Source: Microbulbifer sp. MI-G | GTDB taxonomy: Bacteria > Pseudomonadota > Gammaproteobacteria > Pseudomonadales > Cellvibrionaceae | Reading direction: 5' to 3' | NCBI RefSeq assembly: GCF_030440425.1 | Contig: NZ_CP098023.1 | Span: 1,229,501-1,293,500 of the forward strand | DNA length: 64,000 nucleotides | Shown here: positions 8,451 to 16,980 of the stretch, one piece after another | How positions within the stretch are numbered: the stretch's first letter is position 1 | How the letters are laid out: every line of letters starts with the position of its first letter | Made by a program: the position numbers and the translations under genes | The notes under the pieces: model-generated | Told to the model about the DNA's origin: nothing | The model's input: only the letters and a program-made list of their open reading frames with translations | The model's database searches: none

Positions 8451-9938
8451 ATGTGTGGTATTATCGGTGTCGTCGGTAAGAGTGACGTCAATCTGCAGCT
8501 CTATGATGGCCTCACCCTATTGCAACACCGGGGGCAGGATGCCGCCGGCATCGTGACCTGTGACGATGACCGCTTGAACCAGCAGAAAGCCAATGGTCTG
8601 GTGCGCGATGTATTCCGCGCGCGCCATATGGAGCGTTTGAAGGGTAATTTCGGCATCGGTCATGTGCGCTATCCCACGGCGGGCAGTTCCGGTCCCGCAC
8701 TGGCGCAGCCGTTCTATGTGAACTCCCCCTACGGCATTGCCATGGCTCACAATGGCAATCTGACCAATATGCGAGAAGTGGTGGACGAGATCTTCCAGCA
8801 GGACCTGCGCCATATCAATACTGATTCCGATTCCGAAGTCCTGCTGAATGTCTTTGCCCACGAGCTGCACAAACTGCACAAGCTGCAGCCCAAAGCGGAT
8901 GATATTTTCACTGCCATGCGCGGCGTGCATAAGCGCGTGCGCGGTGCCTATGCCTGTGTGGCCCTGATTGTGGGTTACGGCATCGTCGCCTTCCGCGACC
9001 CCAACGGCATCCGCCCGCTGGTGTATGGGAAACGTGAAACGGAAAAGGGTACCGAGTATATGGTGGCTTCCGAATCCGTGGCCCTGGATGTGCTCGGTTA
9101 CACCCTGGTGCGGGACGTGGCGCCCGGTGAGGCGATTTATATCGAGCTGGACGGCACAGTGCACTCCGAGCAGTGTGCCGGGGACCCGTATCTGACTCCC
9201 TGTATTTTTGAACATGTGTACTTCGCGCGCCCGGACTCCATTATGGACGGTGTGTCTGTACACAAGGCGCGCCTGCGCCAGGGCGAGCACCTGGCAGACA
9301 AAATTCTGCGCCTGTGCCCGGACCACGATGTCGACGTGGTGATCCCCATCCCCGATTCCGCCCGCACTGCCGGCCAGACAGTGGCCCACCGCCTGGGTGT
9401 GAAGTTCCGTGAAGGTATGGTGAAAAACCGCTATATCGGCCGTACCTTTATCATGCCCGGACAGAGGCAGCGCAAAAAATCCGTGCGCCAGAAGCTCAAT
9501 GCGATCGAACTGGAATTCCGCGGCAAGAATGTCCTGCTGGTGGATGACTCCATTGTGCGTGGCACCACCTGCAAGCAAATTATACAAATGGCCCGCGATG
9601 CCGGTGCCGCGAAGGTGTATTTCGCCAGCGCCGCCCCCGCGGTGAAATACCCCAATGTATACGGTATCGATATGCCATCCGCCAATGAACTGGTGGCCCA
9701 CGGCCGCACCACCGAGGAGATTTGTGCGGAGATCGGTGCCGACTGGCTGATCTATCAGGATCTGGAGGATCTGGTACTCAGCTCCAGCAGCGGTAACCAG
9801 AAAATCGACCGTTTCGATTGCTCCGTGTTCGACGGCAACTACATTACCCGCGATGTGGACGATCAGTACCTCGACGACCTGCACACGGCGCGCAACGACG
9901 AGGCCAAGCGCAAAAAGGTTGATACCAGTGCCCTGTAG
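8451..9938 (+). CDS. purF: amidophosphoribosyltransferase
   Basis: First committed enzyme of purine synthesis: PRPP + glutamine to phosphoribosylamine. 495 residues. The start MCGIIGVVG exposes Cys2, the Ntn glutaminase nucleophile, after removal of Met. The glutaminase domain contains QHRGQDAAG and AHNGNLTN; the C-terminal phosphoribosyltransferase domain carries the PRPP motif [13 protein letters not shown] (about residues 360-372). No propeptide is present, as in E. coli. It lies 43 bases behind cvpA, likely one transcript. Confidence 0.97.
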   Translation: MCGIIGVVGKSDVNLQLYDGLTLLQHRGQDAAGIVTCDDDRLNQQKANGLVRDVFRARHMERLKGNFGIGHVRYPTAGSSGPALAQPFYVNSPYGIAMAHNGNLTNMREVVDEIFQQDLRHINTDSDSEVLLNVFAHELHKLHKLQPKADDIFTAMRGVHKRVRGAYACVALIVGYGIVAFRDPNGIRPLVYGKRETEKGTEYMVASESVALDVLGYTLVRDVAPGEAIYIELDGTVHSEQCAGDPYLTPCIFEHVYFARPDSIMDGVSVHKARLRQGEHLADKILRLCPDHDVDVVIPIPDSARTAGQTVAHRLGVKFREGMVKNRYIGRTFIMPGQRQRKKSVRQKLNAIELEFRGKNVLLVDDSIVRGTTCKQIIQMARDAGAAKVYFASAAPAVKYPNVYGIDMPSANELVAHGRTTEEICAEIGADWLIYQDLEDLVLSSSSGNQKIDRFDCSVFDGNYITRDVDDQYLDDLHTARNDEAKRKKVDTSAL

Positions 9939-9948
9939 GTGACCTCCA

Positions 9949-9976
9949 GCGCGCTCTTCACAGCAGAAGAGGGCGC
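9949..9976 (+). terminator. hairpin after purF
   Basis: Stem GCGC + CTCTTC (9949-9959) pairs with GAAGAG + GCGC (9966-9976) with one G-G mismatch, loop of 6. It follows the purF stop but lacks a T run, so it may be a weak terminator or a 3'-end stabiliser. Confidence 0.4.
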
Positions 9977-10036
9977 CATAGAGCACCATTTCGGGTAAGA
10001 TGACCGCTTCGGTAAATACTGACCGGGAAGCGGTAT

Positions 10037-11218
10037 ATGCTTGAAGACGACAGTTACGCTCTAGAAACCCTGGCGGTGCGCGCCGGGCAGGTCCGCTCGC
10101 CGGAGGGGGAGCACTCAGAGGCGCTCTATCTCACCTCCAGCTTCGTTTTTCCCTCCGCCGCGGAAGCCGCCAGGCGTTTTTCCGGCGAGAGTGCCGGAAA
10201 CGTCTACTCCCGCTATACCAACCCCACCGTGCGCATGTTTGAAGCGCGCATCGCCGCTTTAGAGGGTGGCGAGGCCGCGGTGGCGACGGCCAGTGGCATG
10301 GCCGCCATTCTCAGTATTTGCATGGCCCTGCTGCAAAGCGGCGACAGCGTGGTCTGCTCCCGCAGTGTGTTCGGCACCACCACAGCGCTGTTCGGGCGCT
10401 ATATGGAAAAATTCGGTGTGGGTGTGCGCTATGTGGATCTCACCGATATGGAGGCGTGGGAGCAGGCGGTGGATGCCTCCACCAGGCTGCTGTTTATGGA
10501 AACCCCCTCCAACCCGCTTTGCGAGGTGGCGGATATCCGCGTCCTGGCGGAAGTGGCCCACAGTGCCGGTGCACTGCTGGTGGTGGATAATTGTTTCTGC
10601 ACCCCGGCCCTACAGCGCCCACTGGCGCTCGGTGCCGATCTCGTGGTGCACTCCGCCACGAAGTTCCTCGATGGCCAGGGACGCGCCCTGGGCGGTGTCG
10701 CCGTGGGCAGGGAGGTAATCATAGACGAGTTGGTGGTTTTCCTGCGCACCGCCGGACCCAGTATGAGTCCGTTTAACGCCTGGGTGTTCCTCAAGGGGCT
10801 GGAGACGTTGAGCCTGCGGATGCAGGCCCACTGTACCAACGCGTTGGATCTGGCCTGGTGGCTGGACGAGCAGGAGGTGGTGCAGCGGGTCAATTATACC
10901 GGCCTGCCCAAACATCCCCAGCACCGACTTGCCCGAGAGCAGCAGACCGCTTTTGGCGCGGTATTGAGTTTTACCGTGCGCGGTGGTCGCGAGCAGGCCT
11001 GGACAGTGATCGACAGCTGCAGAATCCTGTCCTGCACTGCCAACCTGGGTGATGCCAAGAGCACCATCGTGCACCCGGCCACCACCACCCACGGGCGCCT
11101 CAGTGAAGAAGATAAAAACCGTGCCGGCATCACGGAGAACCTGATCCGCATCTCCGTAGGGCTCGAGCATGTAGAGGATCTCAAGCGCGACCTGATGCGG
11201 GGGTTGTCCCGGCTGTAA
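10037..11218 (+). CDS. metZ: O-succinylhomoserine sulfhydrylase
   Basis: PLP enzyme of the Cys/Met gamma-synthase family making homocysteine from O-succinylhomoserine and sulfide. 393 residues. YSRYTNPTV, the PLP-stacking region, and SATKFLDGQGR with the Schiff-base lysine are present; the GQGR(A/V)xGG form after the lysine is typical of MetZ rather than MetB or MetC. In pseudomonads metZ follows purF, as here, which supports the choice. ATG 10037 is preceded by GGGAAG. Confidence 0.92.
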   Translation: MLEDDSYALETLAVRAGQVRSPEGEHSEALYLTSSFVFPSAAEAARRFSGESAGNVYSRYTNPTVRMFEARIAALEGGEAAVATASGMAAILSICMALLQSGDSVVCSRSVFGTTTALFGRYMEKFGVGVRYVDLTDMEAWEQAVDASTRLLFMETPSNPLCEVADIRVLAEVAHSAGALLVVDNCFCTPALQRPLALGADLVVHSATKFLDGQGRALGGVAVGREVIIDELVVFLRTAGPSMSPFNAWVFLKGLETLSLRMQAHCTNALDLAWWLDEQEVVQRVNYTGLPKHPQHRLAREQQTAFGAVLSFTVRGGREQAWTVIDSCRILSCTANLGDAKSTIVHPATTTHGRLSEEDKNRAGITENLIRISVGLEHVEDLKRDLMRGLSRL

Positions 11219-11265
11219 GTGTCGCGATTTACCGCTAGCACGGTGGGGGCGGGGCCCCTGCGCCT

Positions 11266-12306
11266 ATGATGAATAGTGGGGCGACATCAACCGGCGCCGG
11301 ACGGGCGATTGGGTGGCCGTCCCTGCTGGTGATGGGGGAGCCGACACGGGGCCGCAAAACGGCCAGAGCAATATTGAGCAGTATTGGATTTGCCGTGCAA
11401 AAAATAGTTTCCGCTATCGTTTCCGATGTTGGCCGTGTTCTGTTGGGCAAAGAGCGCCAGGTGCAGTTGGCGCTAGCCTGCCTGCTGTCCAGGGGCCACC
11501 TGCTGATTGAGGACCTGCCCGGCATGGGCAAGACCACCCTGGCGCACGCGCTGGCGCAGGTGCTGGGCCTCTCCTACAAGCGGGTGCAATTCACCAGTGA
11601 TATGCTGCCGGCGGATATCCTCGGCGTGTCGATTTTTGATCGGCAATCGGGCCAGTTCCATTTTCATGAAGGTCCGGTGTTCAGCCAGGTGCTGCTGGCC
11701 GACGAGATCAACCGCTCATCGCCGAAAACCCAGAGCGCCCTGTTGGAGGCCATGGAGGAACGCCAGGTTAGCGCGGATGGTGAGACGCGGTTGCTGCCGC
11801 AGCCGTTTTTTGTCATCGCCACCCAGAACCCACTGCAGCAGTCGGGTACCTTCCCCCTGCCGGAATCCCAACTGGACCGCTTCCTGATGCGGATCAGCCT
11901 CGGCTATCCTACTCGTGAAGCAGAGCGGGCTCTGTTCCTGGGTACTGACCCCCGCCGGCAACTGGCCGAAATAAAACCGCGCATCGATATCAGCACCCTG
12001 AAGAAAATGCAGCATCTGGTGGGTCAGGTGAAAACCTCTGAAAGCCTGCTGGATTACCTGGAGCGGCTGGTGCTGTACACACGCCGTAGTCCCGACTGCA
12101 CCGTGGGTCTGTCGCCGCGGGGTGCCCTGGCGCTATTGAGTGCGGCGAAAGCCTGGGCCCTGATCCACAACCGCGGCCATGTGTTGCCGGAGGATATACA
12201 GGCGGTTCTACCCTCCGTAGCCGGACACCGCCTGCAGAGCGACAGCGGCAATGGCGACCATCTGGTGGAGCGCCTGATGCGCCAAGTGGATATTATCGCG
12301 GCCTGA
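11266..12306 (+). CDS. MoxR-family AAA+ ATPase
   Basis: AAA+ ATPase with Walker A EDLPGMGKTTLAHAL, Walker B VLLADEINRSSPKTQSALLEAMEE and sensor IATQNP. The MoxR core starts near LGKERQVQLAL. The frame is open from ATG 11266, but the first 43 residues are unlike the family; GTG 11395 (QKIVSAIVSDVG) would give a usual 303-residue protein. It is followed after 4 bases by a DUF58 gene and then a transglutaminase. In such trios MoxR is thought to act as a chaperone for VWA/DUF58 partners. Confidence 0.9.
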   Translation: MMNSGATSTGAGRAIGWPSLLVMGEPTRGRKTARAILSSIGFAVQKIVSAIVSDVGRVLLGKERQVQLALACLLSRGHLLIEDLPGMGKTTLAHALAQVLGLSYKRVQFTSDMLPADILGVSIFDRQSGQFHFHEGPVFSQVLLADEINRSSPKTQSALLEAMEERQVSADGETRLLPQPFFVIATQNPLQQSGTFPLPESQLDRFLMRISLGYPTREAERALFLGTDPRRQLAEIKPRIDISTLKKMQHLVGQVKTSESLLDYLERLVLYTRRSPDCTVGLSPRGALALLSAAKAWALIHNRGHVLPEDIQAVLPSVAGHRLQSDSGNGDHLVERLMRQVDIIAA

Positions 12307-12310
12307 GCAG

Positions 12311-13288
12311 ATGAGTGTGACCCGCAACACCGCAGGTAACCCTTTCCGCGCGCTGGCTGAGCGCTGGCTCAACCGGCGTGCGCCCCGCGCCCGCGCTATC
12401 GTCCTCAATCACCGCCGCCTGTTTATCCTCCCCACCCGTGCGGGGCTCGGCTTCCTGCTGATGATCGCACTGTTGTGGCTGTTGGCCACCAACTACGAAA
12501 ACAATCTGGTATTTGCCCTGACCTTTTTACTGGCCAGTGTTTTTGTGGTTTTACCGGTACATACCTTCGCCAACCTAGTGGATTTGCATTTGCAACTGCT
12601 GAGCACCCGCCCGGCTTTTGTGGGAGATTTTGCCGAGGCGGACATCAATGTCCGCCGTGAAGGCAGGCGTAAACGGGAGCGGATACAGCTGGGTTGGCCT
12701 CCGGAAGGGGGGAGGTATGTGGACCTGTATGACCAAGCCGGCACAAATGTCTGCATTACTGCGCCCGTGGTGGCGCGGGGGCGGGTGCAGGCTCCGCGCC
12801 TGCGTATAGAGAGCCGCTTTCCCCTGGGCCTGTTTTGCTGCTGGAGTTGGCTCGACCTGGATGTGGAGTTTCTGGTGTACCCGCGGCCGGTATCTGCCGG
12901 TCCACTCCCTGTGGGTGTTGCGCAGAGCGAGGGCGAGAGTGGCGAAGTGCACCGCGGGCACGATGACCTCAACACCCTCAAGCCGTATCAGCCCGGCGAT
13001 TCACTGCGCCACCTGGCCTGGAAACAATACGCTGCCGGGCGGGACCTCTACAGCAAGGAGTACGAGAGCCGCACTGACGGGCGTCTGTGGCTGGACTGGG
13101 AGTTGCTCAACGGACGGGATGTGGAGACCCGCCTGAGCAACCTGTGCCATTGGGCACTGCAGGCGGAGAGACAGCAGCTTGCCTACGGCCTGCGCCTGCC
13201 CGGTACCCGTATTGCGCCTGCCCTGGGGCCGAAACATCAGCAACAGGTACTTCAAGCCCTGGCCCTGTTCCCGAAGTGGGGGAGCTGA
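12311..13288 (+). CDS. DUF58 domain protein
   Basis: 325 residues. Two adjoining membrane helices near residues 42-80 (GLGFLLMIALLWLLATNYENN, LTFLLASVFVVLPVHTF), a beta-rich extracytoplasmic region, and the DUF58 signature at LKPYQPGDSLRHLAWKQYAAGRDLYSKEYE (two segments, about residues 220-250) followed by LWLDWELL. The gene lies between moxR and tgpA; its TGA overlaps the next ATG (TGATG), so translation is coupled. Function is unknown beyond a predicted role with MoxR in envelope complex assembly. Confidence 0.9.
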   Translation: MSVTRNTAGNPFRALAERWLNRRAPRARAIVLNHRRLFILPTRAGLGFLLMIALLWLLATNYENNLVFALTFLLASVFVVLPVHTFANLVDLHLQLLSTRPAFVGDFAEADINVRREGRRKRERIQLGWPPEGGRYVDLYDQAGTNVCITAPVVARGRVQAPRLRIESRFPLGLFCCWSWLDLDVEFLVYPRPVSAGPLPVGVAQSEGESGEVHRGHDDLNTLKPYQPGDSLRHLAWKQYAAGRDLYSKEYESRTDGRLWLDWELLNGRDVETRLSNLCHWALQAERQQLAYGLRLPGTRIAPALGPKHQQQVLQALALFPKWGS

Positions 13289-15318
13289 TGGAGAGCGCCA
13301 GGGAATGGTTACCCCGCGAGAGCCTGGTGTGGATTTTTGCCGCGCAGTTTGTCGCCCTGCTGCCCCAGTTCACCCAGCTGCCCCTGTGGATTCCCTTTGC
13401 CTGGGCTTTTGCGGTTTACTGGCGCCTGGAGGTTTTCCGTGGGCGTCGCGACCTGCCTGGGCGTACCCTGAAACTGCTGGTGATTTTGCTGACCACAGCA
13501 GGACTGTCACTGTCCTACCGACGCTGGTTTGCACTGGAACCCATGGTGGCGCTGCTGGCACTGTCCCTCACCCTGAAAAATCTGGAGCTGGTGAGCCGCC
13601 GCGACGCCTTTGTCAGTCTGCTGCTGGCCTATTTCGTGGCGGCGACACTGTTTGTACGGGAGCAGACCATTCCCTATGCCCTTTACGGCCTGCTCTGTGT
13701 GGTAGTGATTACAGCCGCATTAGCCGCACAGTCGGGCGGCTTCAGTGCGCGCCCGCGCCGGGCCCTGGGTCTCTCAACCCGCCTGCTGGCCCAGGCTGCG
13801 CCGCTGATGTTGCTGCTGTTTGTGGCGATGCCGCGCCTGGGGCCACTCTGGTCTGTGCCCCAGGACACTGCCGCGGGACGTACCGGGGTGAGCGATTCCA
13901 TGGCGCCGGGGGACTTTACCCGCCTGTCCAAATCCGACAAACCGGTGTTGCGCATCGCTTTCGACGGCCCCATACCGCCGCCGGAACAACGCTACTGGCG
14001 CGGCCTGGTCTACTCCGAATTTGATGGACGCACCTGGCGCCAGGGTTTTGCTGTCGACCCTCGCAACGGGGGGCGAGTGTATTGGAAAAGTGGCGAGCGG
14101 CCCCTGCCACAAGTGGGTCCGCGCTATCGCTACCAGGTGATCCAGGAGCCAAGCCGTGTCCCGTGGCTGTTCGCGCTGGCACGCCCGGCTTCCGACAGTG
14201 CCGGGGTAGGGGCCACCACCGATGATCGCCTGGTCAAGCGCACGCCGGTTTTTAGCCGTTTCGCCTATGACGTGCGCTCCTGGCCCAGGGATTCCCAGGG
14301 TCCGCCGGTGCCGCTCAGCAGCGCCGAGCGACGTCGCAATCTGCAGCTGCCGCCGTCCGGCAATGCGCGCACTCGCGCGTGGGTGGTGCGCCTGCGCCGG
14401 CAGGGCCTGGGTGCCAGTGATATTTCCGCACAGTTGCTCGCGCGCTTTAACCGGGAGTTCACTTACACACTGAGTCCTCCGGCCCTGGGTAGCGACAGTG
14501 TGGACGCGTTCCTGTTCGACAGTCGTCAGGGCTTCTGTGAGCATTTTGCCGGCAGCTATGTTTTTGCCATGCGCGCTGCGGGCGTACCCGCGCGGGTGGT
14601 GGCCGGTTACCAGGGCGGGGAATGGGTGAGCGGCGAGGAGTACCTGCTGGTACGGGAATACGATGCCCACGCCTGGGCGGAGGTCTGGCACCAAGGGCGC
14701 GGTTGGCTGCGGGTAGATCCGACAGCGGCGGTAGCACCGGAACGGGTGCGCGATGGCCTGGAGAGTGCGGCAGGGGCGGAGTTTATGCAGGATGCCCTGC
14801 TGCCTTGGCACCGTGTGGATATTGTGATGAAACTGCGCCTGCAGTGGGACAGGATCAACTACCGTTGGTACCAGACTGTTGTAAGTTTTGATGGGGACAG
14901 GCAGCGGGATTATCTGCAACGCCTGTTGGGCGAAATTTCCCCGCTGCGCATGGCGCTGTTACTCGCCGTGCCGACCGCAGTGGTACTGCTGGGCCTACTG
15001 CTATGGATTTGGCGCGGTGGCCAGGGGGGCAAGCTGTCCCCGGCAGAACGCCTCTATGATAAATTCTGCCGGCGTATGGCGCGCGCAGGACTGGTGCGTG
15101 GCACAGGCGAGACACCGCGGGACTATGCGCGGCGTATCGGCGAGGCCAGACCGCAGCTGGCAGCTCTGGCCCAAGGTGTCACCGACGCTTTCGAGGGCGC
15201 GGCTTACGGTGAAGATCAGGCCGCGCTGAGCACTTTGCGCCGGCTGTTGCGATGGCGCCTTATGTTGCCTGGATCGATCCAGCGTGCGCGGGATGGACAG
15301 GCGCTGACAGAGCAATAA
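13288..15318 (+). CDS. tgpA: membrane transglutaminase (TgpA family)
   Basis: 676 residues from ATG 13288; the frame is open further upstream but that part overlaps the DUF58 gene. The N-terminus has several membrane helices (DUF3488), then a periplasmic transglutaminase-like core with the triad Cys417 (GFCEHFAGSYVFAMR), His461 (DAHAWAEVW) and Asp477 (VDPTAAV), one more membrane helix (about residues 555-575) and a C-terminal DUF4129-like tail. TgpA is essential in Pseudomonas aeruginosa; its substrate is not established. The moxR-DUF58-tgpA order is the same there. Confidence 0.92.
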   Translation: MESAREWLPRESLVWIFAAQFVALLPQFTQLPLWIPFAWAFAVYWRLEVFRGRRDLPGRTLKLLVILLTTAGLSLSYRRWFALEPMVALLALSLTLKNLELVSRRDAFVSLLLAYFVAATLFVREQTIPYALYGLLCVVVITAALAAQSGGFSARPRRALGLSTRLLAQAAPLMLLLFVAMPRLGPLWSVPQDTAAGRTGVSDSMAPGDFTRLSKSDKPVLRIAFDGPIPPPEQRYWRGLVYSEFDGRTWRQGFAVDPRNGGRVYWKSGERPLPQVGPRYRYQVIQEPSRVPWLFALARPASDSAGVGATTDDRLVKRTPVFSRFAYDVRSWPRDSQGPPVPLSSAERRRNLQLPPSGNARTRAWVVRLRRQGLGASDISAQLLARFNREFTYTLSPPALGSDSVDAFLFDSRQGFCEHFAGSYVFAMRAAGVPARVVAGYQGGEWVSGEEYLLVREYDAHAWAEVWHQGRGWLRVDPTAAVAPERVRDGLESAAGAEFMQDALLPWHRVDIVMKLRLQWDRINYRWYQTVVSFDGDRQRDYLQRLLGEISPLRMALLLAVPTAVVLLGLLLWIWRGGQGGKLSPAERLYDKFCRRMARAGLVRGTGETPRDYARRIGEARPQLAALAQGVTDAFEGAAYGEDQAALSTLRRLLRWRLMLPGSIQRARDGQALTEQ

Positions 15319-15321
15319 CCC

Positions 15322-16563
15322 TTGGACAACCTCTCTCTCAAGATACCGCTCAGGCTGCAGCGATTCCTGCTGGGCTACAGTGGTACTTCCCTGGCCACCG
15401 GTCTGCAGGTGATTCTGTTGCCCTGGATCGCCCTCACGGTGGTGAATCTGCCGGCGTTACAATTGGGTTGGGTACAGGCATCGGTGTTGCTGCCGAATCT
15501 GCTCCTGCTGCTGTTTGGGGGTGCCGTGGCGGACCGGCGCGATCCCGCCGTGGTGTCGGCGCTGGCCTGCTTCGGCCTGTCCCTGTGCCACACAGCGCTG
15601 CTGCTGTGCTTCACCCTGTCTGTTATCAGTTTGCCGGTGCTGCTGGCCTATGGCATTTGTCTGGGAATCTGCAGTGCTTTTTTACAGCCGTCGCGGGACA
15701 ATCTGGTACAGCGCAGTGCCCACAATCCAAAAGGGCGGTCCTCGGAGCGGTGTGTGCAGACAACGGTTACCTGGATGATGCTGGCACAGTACGGAGGTCA
15801 GGCTGCCGGCATGCTGCTGGCCAGTCGTTTTGATCAGTGGGGGCTGGAGTTCCTTTTGGGGGTGCAGATTGCAGCGTTGCTGCTCTCTGCAGTTTTCCTT
15901 CTCTCACTGCGGGAGCGCGATGTCAGTGTGGATGTGGTGGAACAACGCCCGCATGCACTGATTCTCGACGGTCTTTCGCAGACCTGGCGGCGTCCGGTAC
16001 TCCGCGAACTCACAGCATTGATGGCGTTTAACGGGTTTGTGCACATCGGCGTATTCCTGGTAGTGCTGCCACTGCTGGCTGAGGGCTACGGTCGCGGCGC
16101 CAGTTACTATGCAACGCTACAGCTGGCCTTTGTGGCCGGTACGGTCACCGCCACAGTGACCATGTTACGCCGTGGCCAGGGTCCGGAGCCGGGGCGGGGT
16201 ATCCTGATGTGCCTGCTTTACAGCGCGGCTCTGTTGGTTGCCATTAGCTTCGGGCCCACGCCTCTGGGCCTGATCTTGCTGTGCCTGTGCTGGGGTGCTG
16301 TTGCAGCGGCCTCTGCGGGGTTGGGGCGCGGTATCGTCCAGTTACTGGCACCGGCGGATTACCGCAGTCGGATCATATCCATTTACCAGTTAGCCCTGTT
16401 TGGTTCTGCAGCGCTCGGTGCTCTGGCGGCGGGTGTGTTGAGCGAATACGCAGCGCCTCTAACCACCCTGCTGTGGGCTGGTATCCTGAGTTTTGTGGCG
16501 TTTGTGCTGGCGGCGGTAAGCGGGGCACTGCGCCGAATAAAAGTGCCCGATAGTACAGCGTGA
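15322..16563 (+). CDS. MFS transporter, EntS-like
   Basis: 413 residues, about 12 membrane helices. Gly-rich helix patterns and a loop 2-3 with VADRRDPAVV (motif A-like) identify the major facilitator superfamily. The overall pattern resembles the MFS_3 / EntS group of exporters, but substrate cannot be read from sequence. The start is TTG 15322, 3 bases after the tgpA stop, so it may be the last gene of that operon. Confidence 0.82.
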   Translation: MDNLSLKIPLRLQRFLLGYSGTSLATGLQVILLPWIALTVVNLPALQLGWVQASVLLPNLLLLLFGGAVADRRDPAVVSALACFGLSLCHTALLLCFTLSVISLPVLLAYGICLGICSAFLQPSRDNLVQRSAHNPKGRSSERCVQTTVTWMMLAQYGGQAAGMLLASRFDQWGLEFLLGVQIAALLLSAVFLLSLRERDVSVDVVEQRPHALILDGLSQTWRRPVLRELTALMAFNGFVHIGVFLVVLPLLAEGYGRGASYYATLQLAFVAGTVTATVTMLRRGQGPEPGRGILMCLLYSAALLVAISFGPTPLGLILLCLCWGAVAAASAGLGRGIVQLLAPADYRSRIISIYQLALFGSAALGALAAGVLSEYAAPLTTLLWAGILSFVAFVLAAVSGALRRIKVPDSTA

Positions 16564-16645
16564 GGCCTGCCGCCAGAGAGCATGGGCAACTGCCAAGCGC
16601 ACACCCTACCATTAGCAGTGAAGCCCGGTTTGCCGGAGGTTTTCG

Positions 16646-16951
16646 TTGAGTGTGGTGAAAAGTAAAAGTACCAGTAGCAATTGGTCTGAGCGGGTGACAC
16701 GCAGCAGCCATGCCCTGGATTTGCGCGAAGGACTGTTCAACCTGGATGACCCAAGAGCCATTGCGCGGGCATTGAAAAGGGCGGCTGAGACCCGTGGGCA
16801 GCGCAAATCCGATCCCTACCGTTCCGCCATGGCGATGCTGACGTTCTATATCAATCGTGCAGGCAAGCGCTTGCCTGCACGCAGGCGTCGGGTACTGGAA
16901 GCGGCCAAGGCCGAATTGCGCGGGCTTTATGGGCGTGAGCGCCGGCATTGA
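16646..16951 (+). CDS. DUF3175 family protein
   Basis: Small basic protein of 101 residues with the family pattern WSERVTRSSHALDL, DPRAIARALKRAAE, SAMAMLTFYINRAGK and ending in an Arg-rich tail. The start is TTG 16646 with GGAGG 5 bases upstream. Function is unknown; the composition suggests a cytoplasmic nucleic-acid or ribosome partner, but that is a guess. It converges on sppA with only 29 bases between stops. Confidence 0.82.
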   Translation: MSVVKSKSTSSNWSERVTRSSHALDLREGLFNLDDPRAIARALKRAAETRGQRKSDPYRSAMAMLTFYINRAGKRLPARRRRVLEAAKAELRGLYGRERRH

Positions 16952-16980
16952 GCCGACGCACAGGGGGTAGCTTACGGGAC

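Noticed and set aside
8517..9989. 490-residue minus-strand frame opposite purF
   Set aside because: Long only because of codon bias; PurF on the plus strand is certain.
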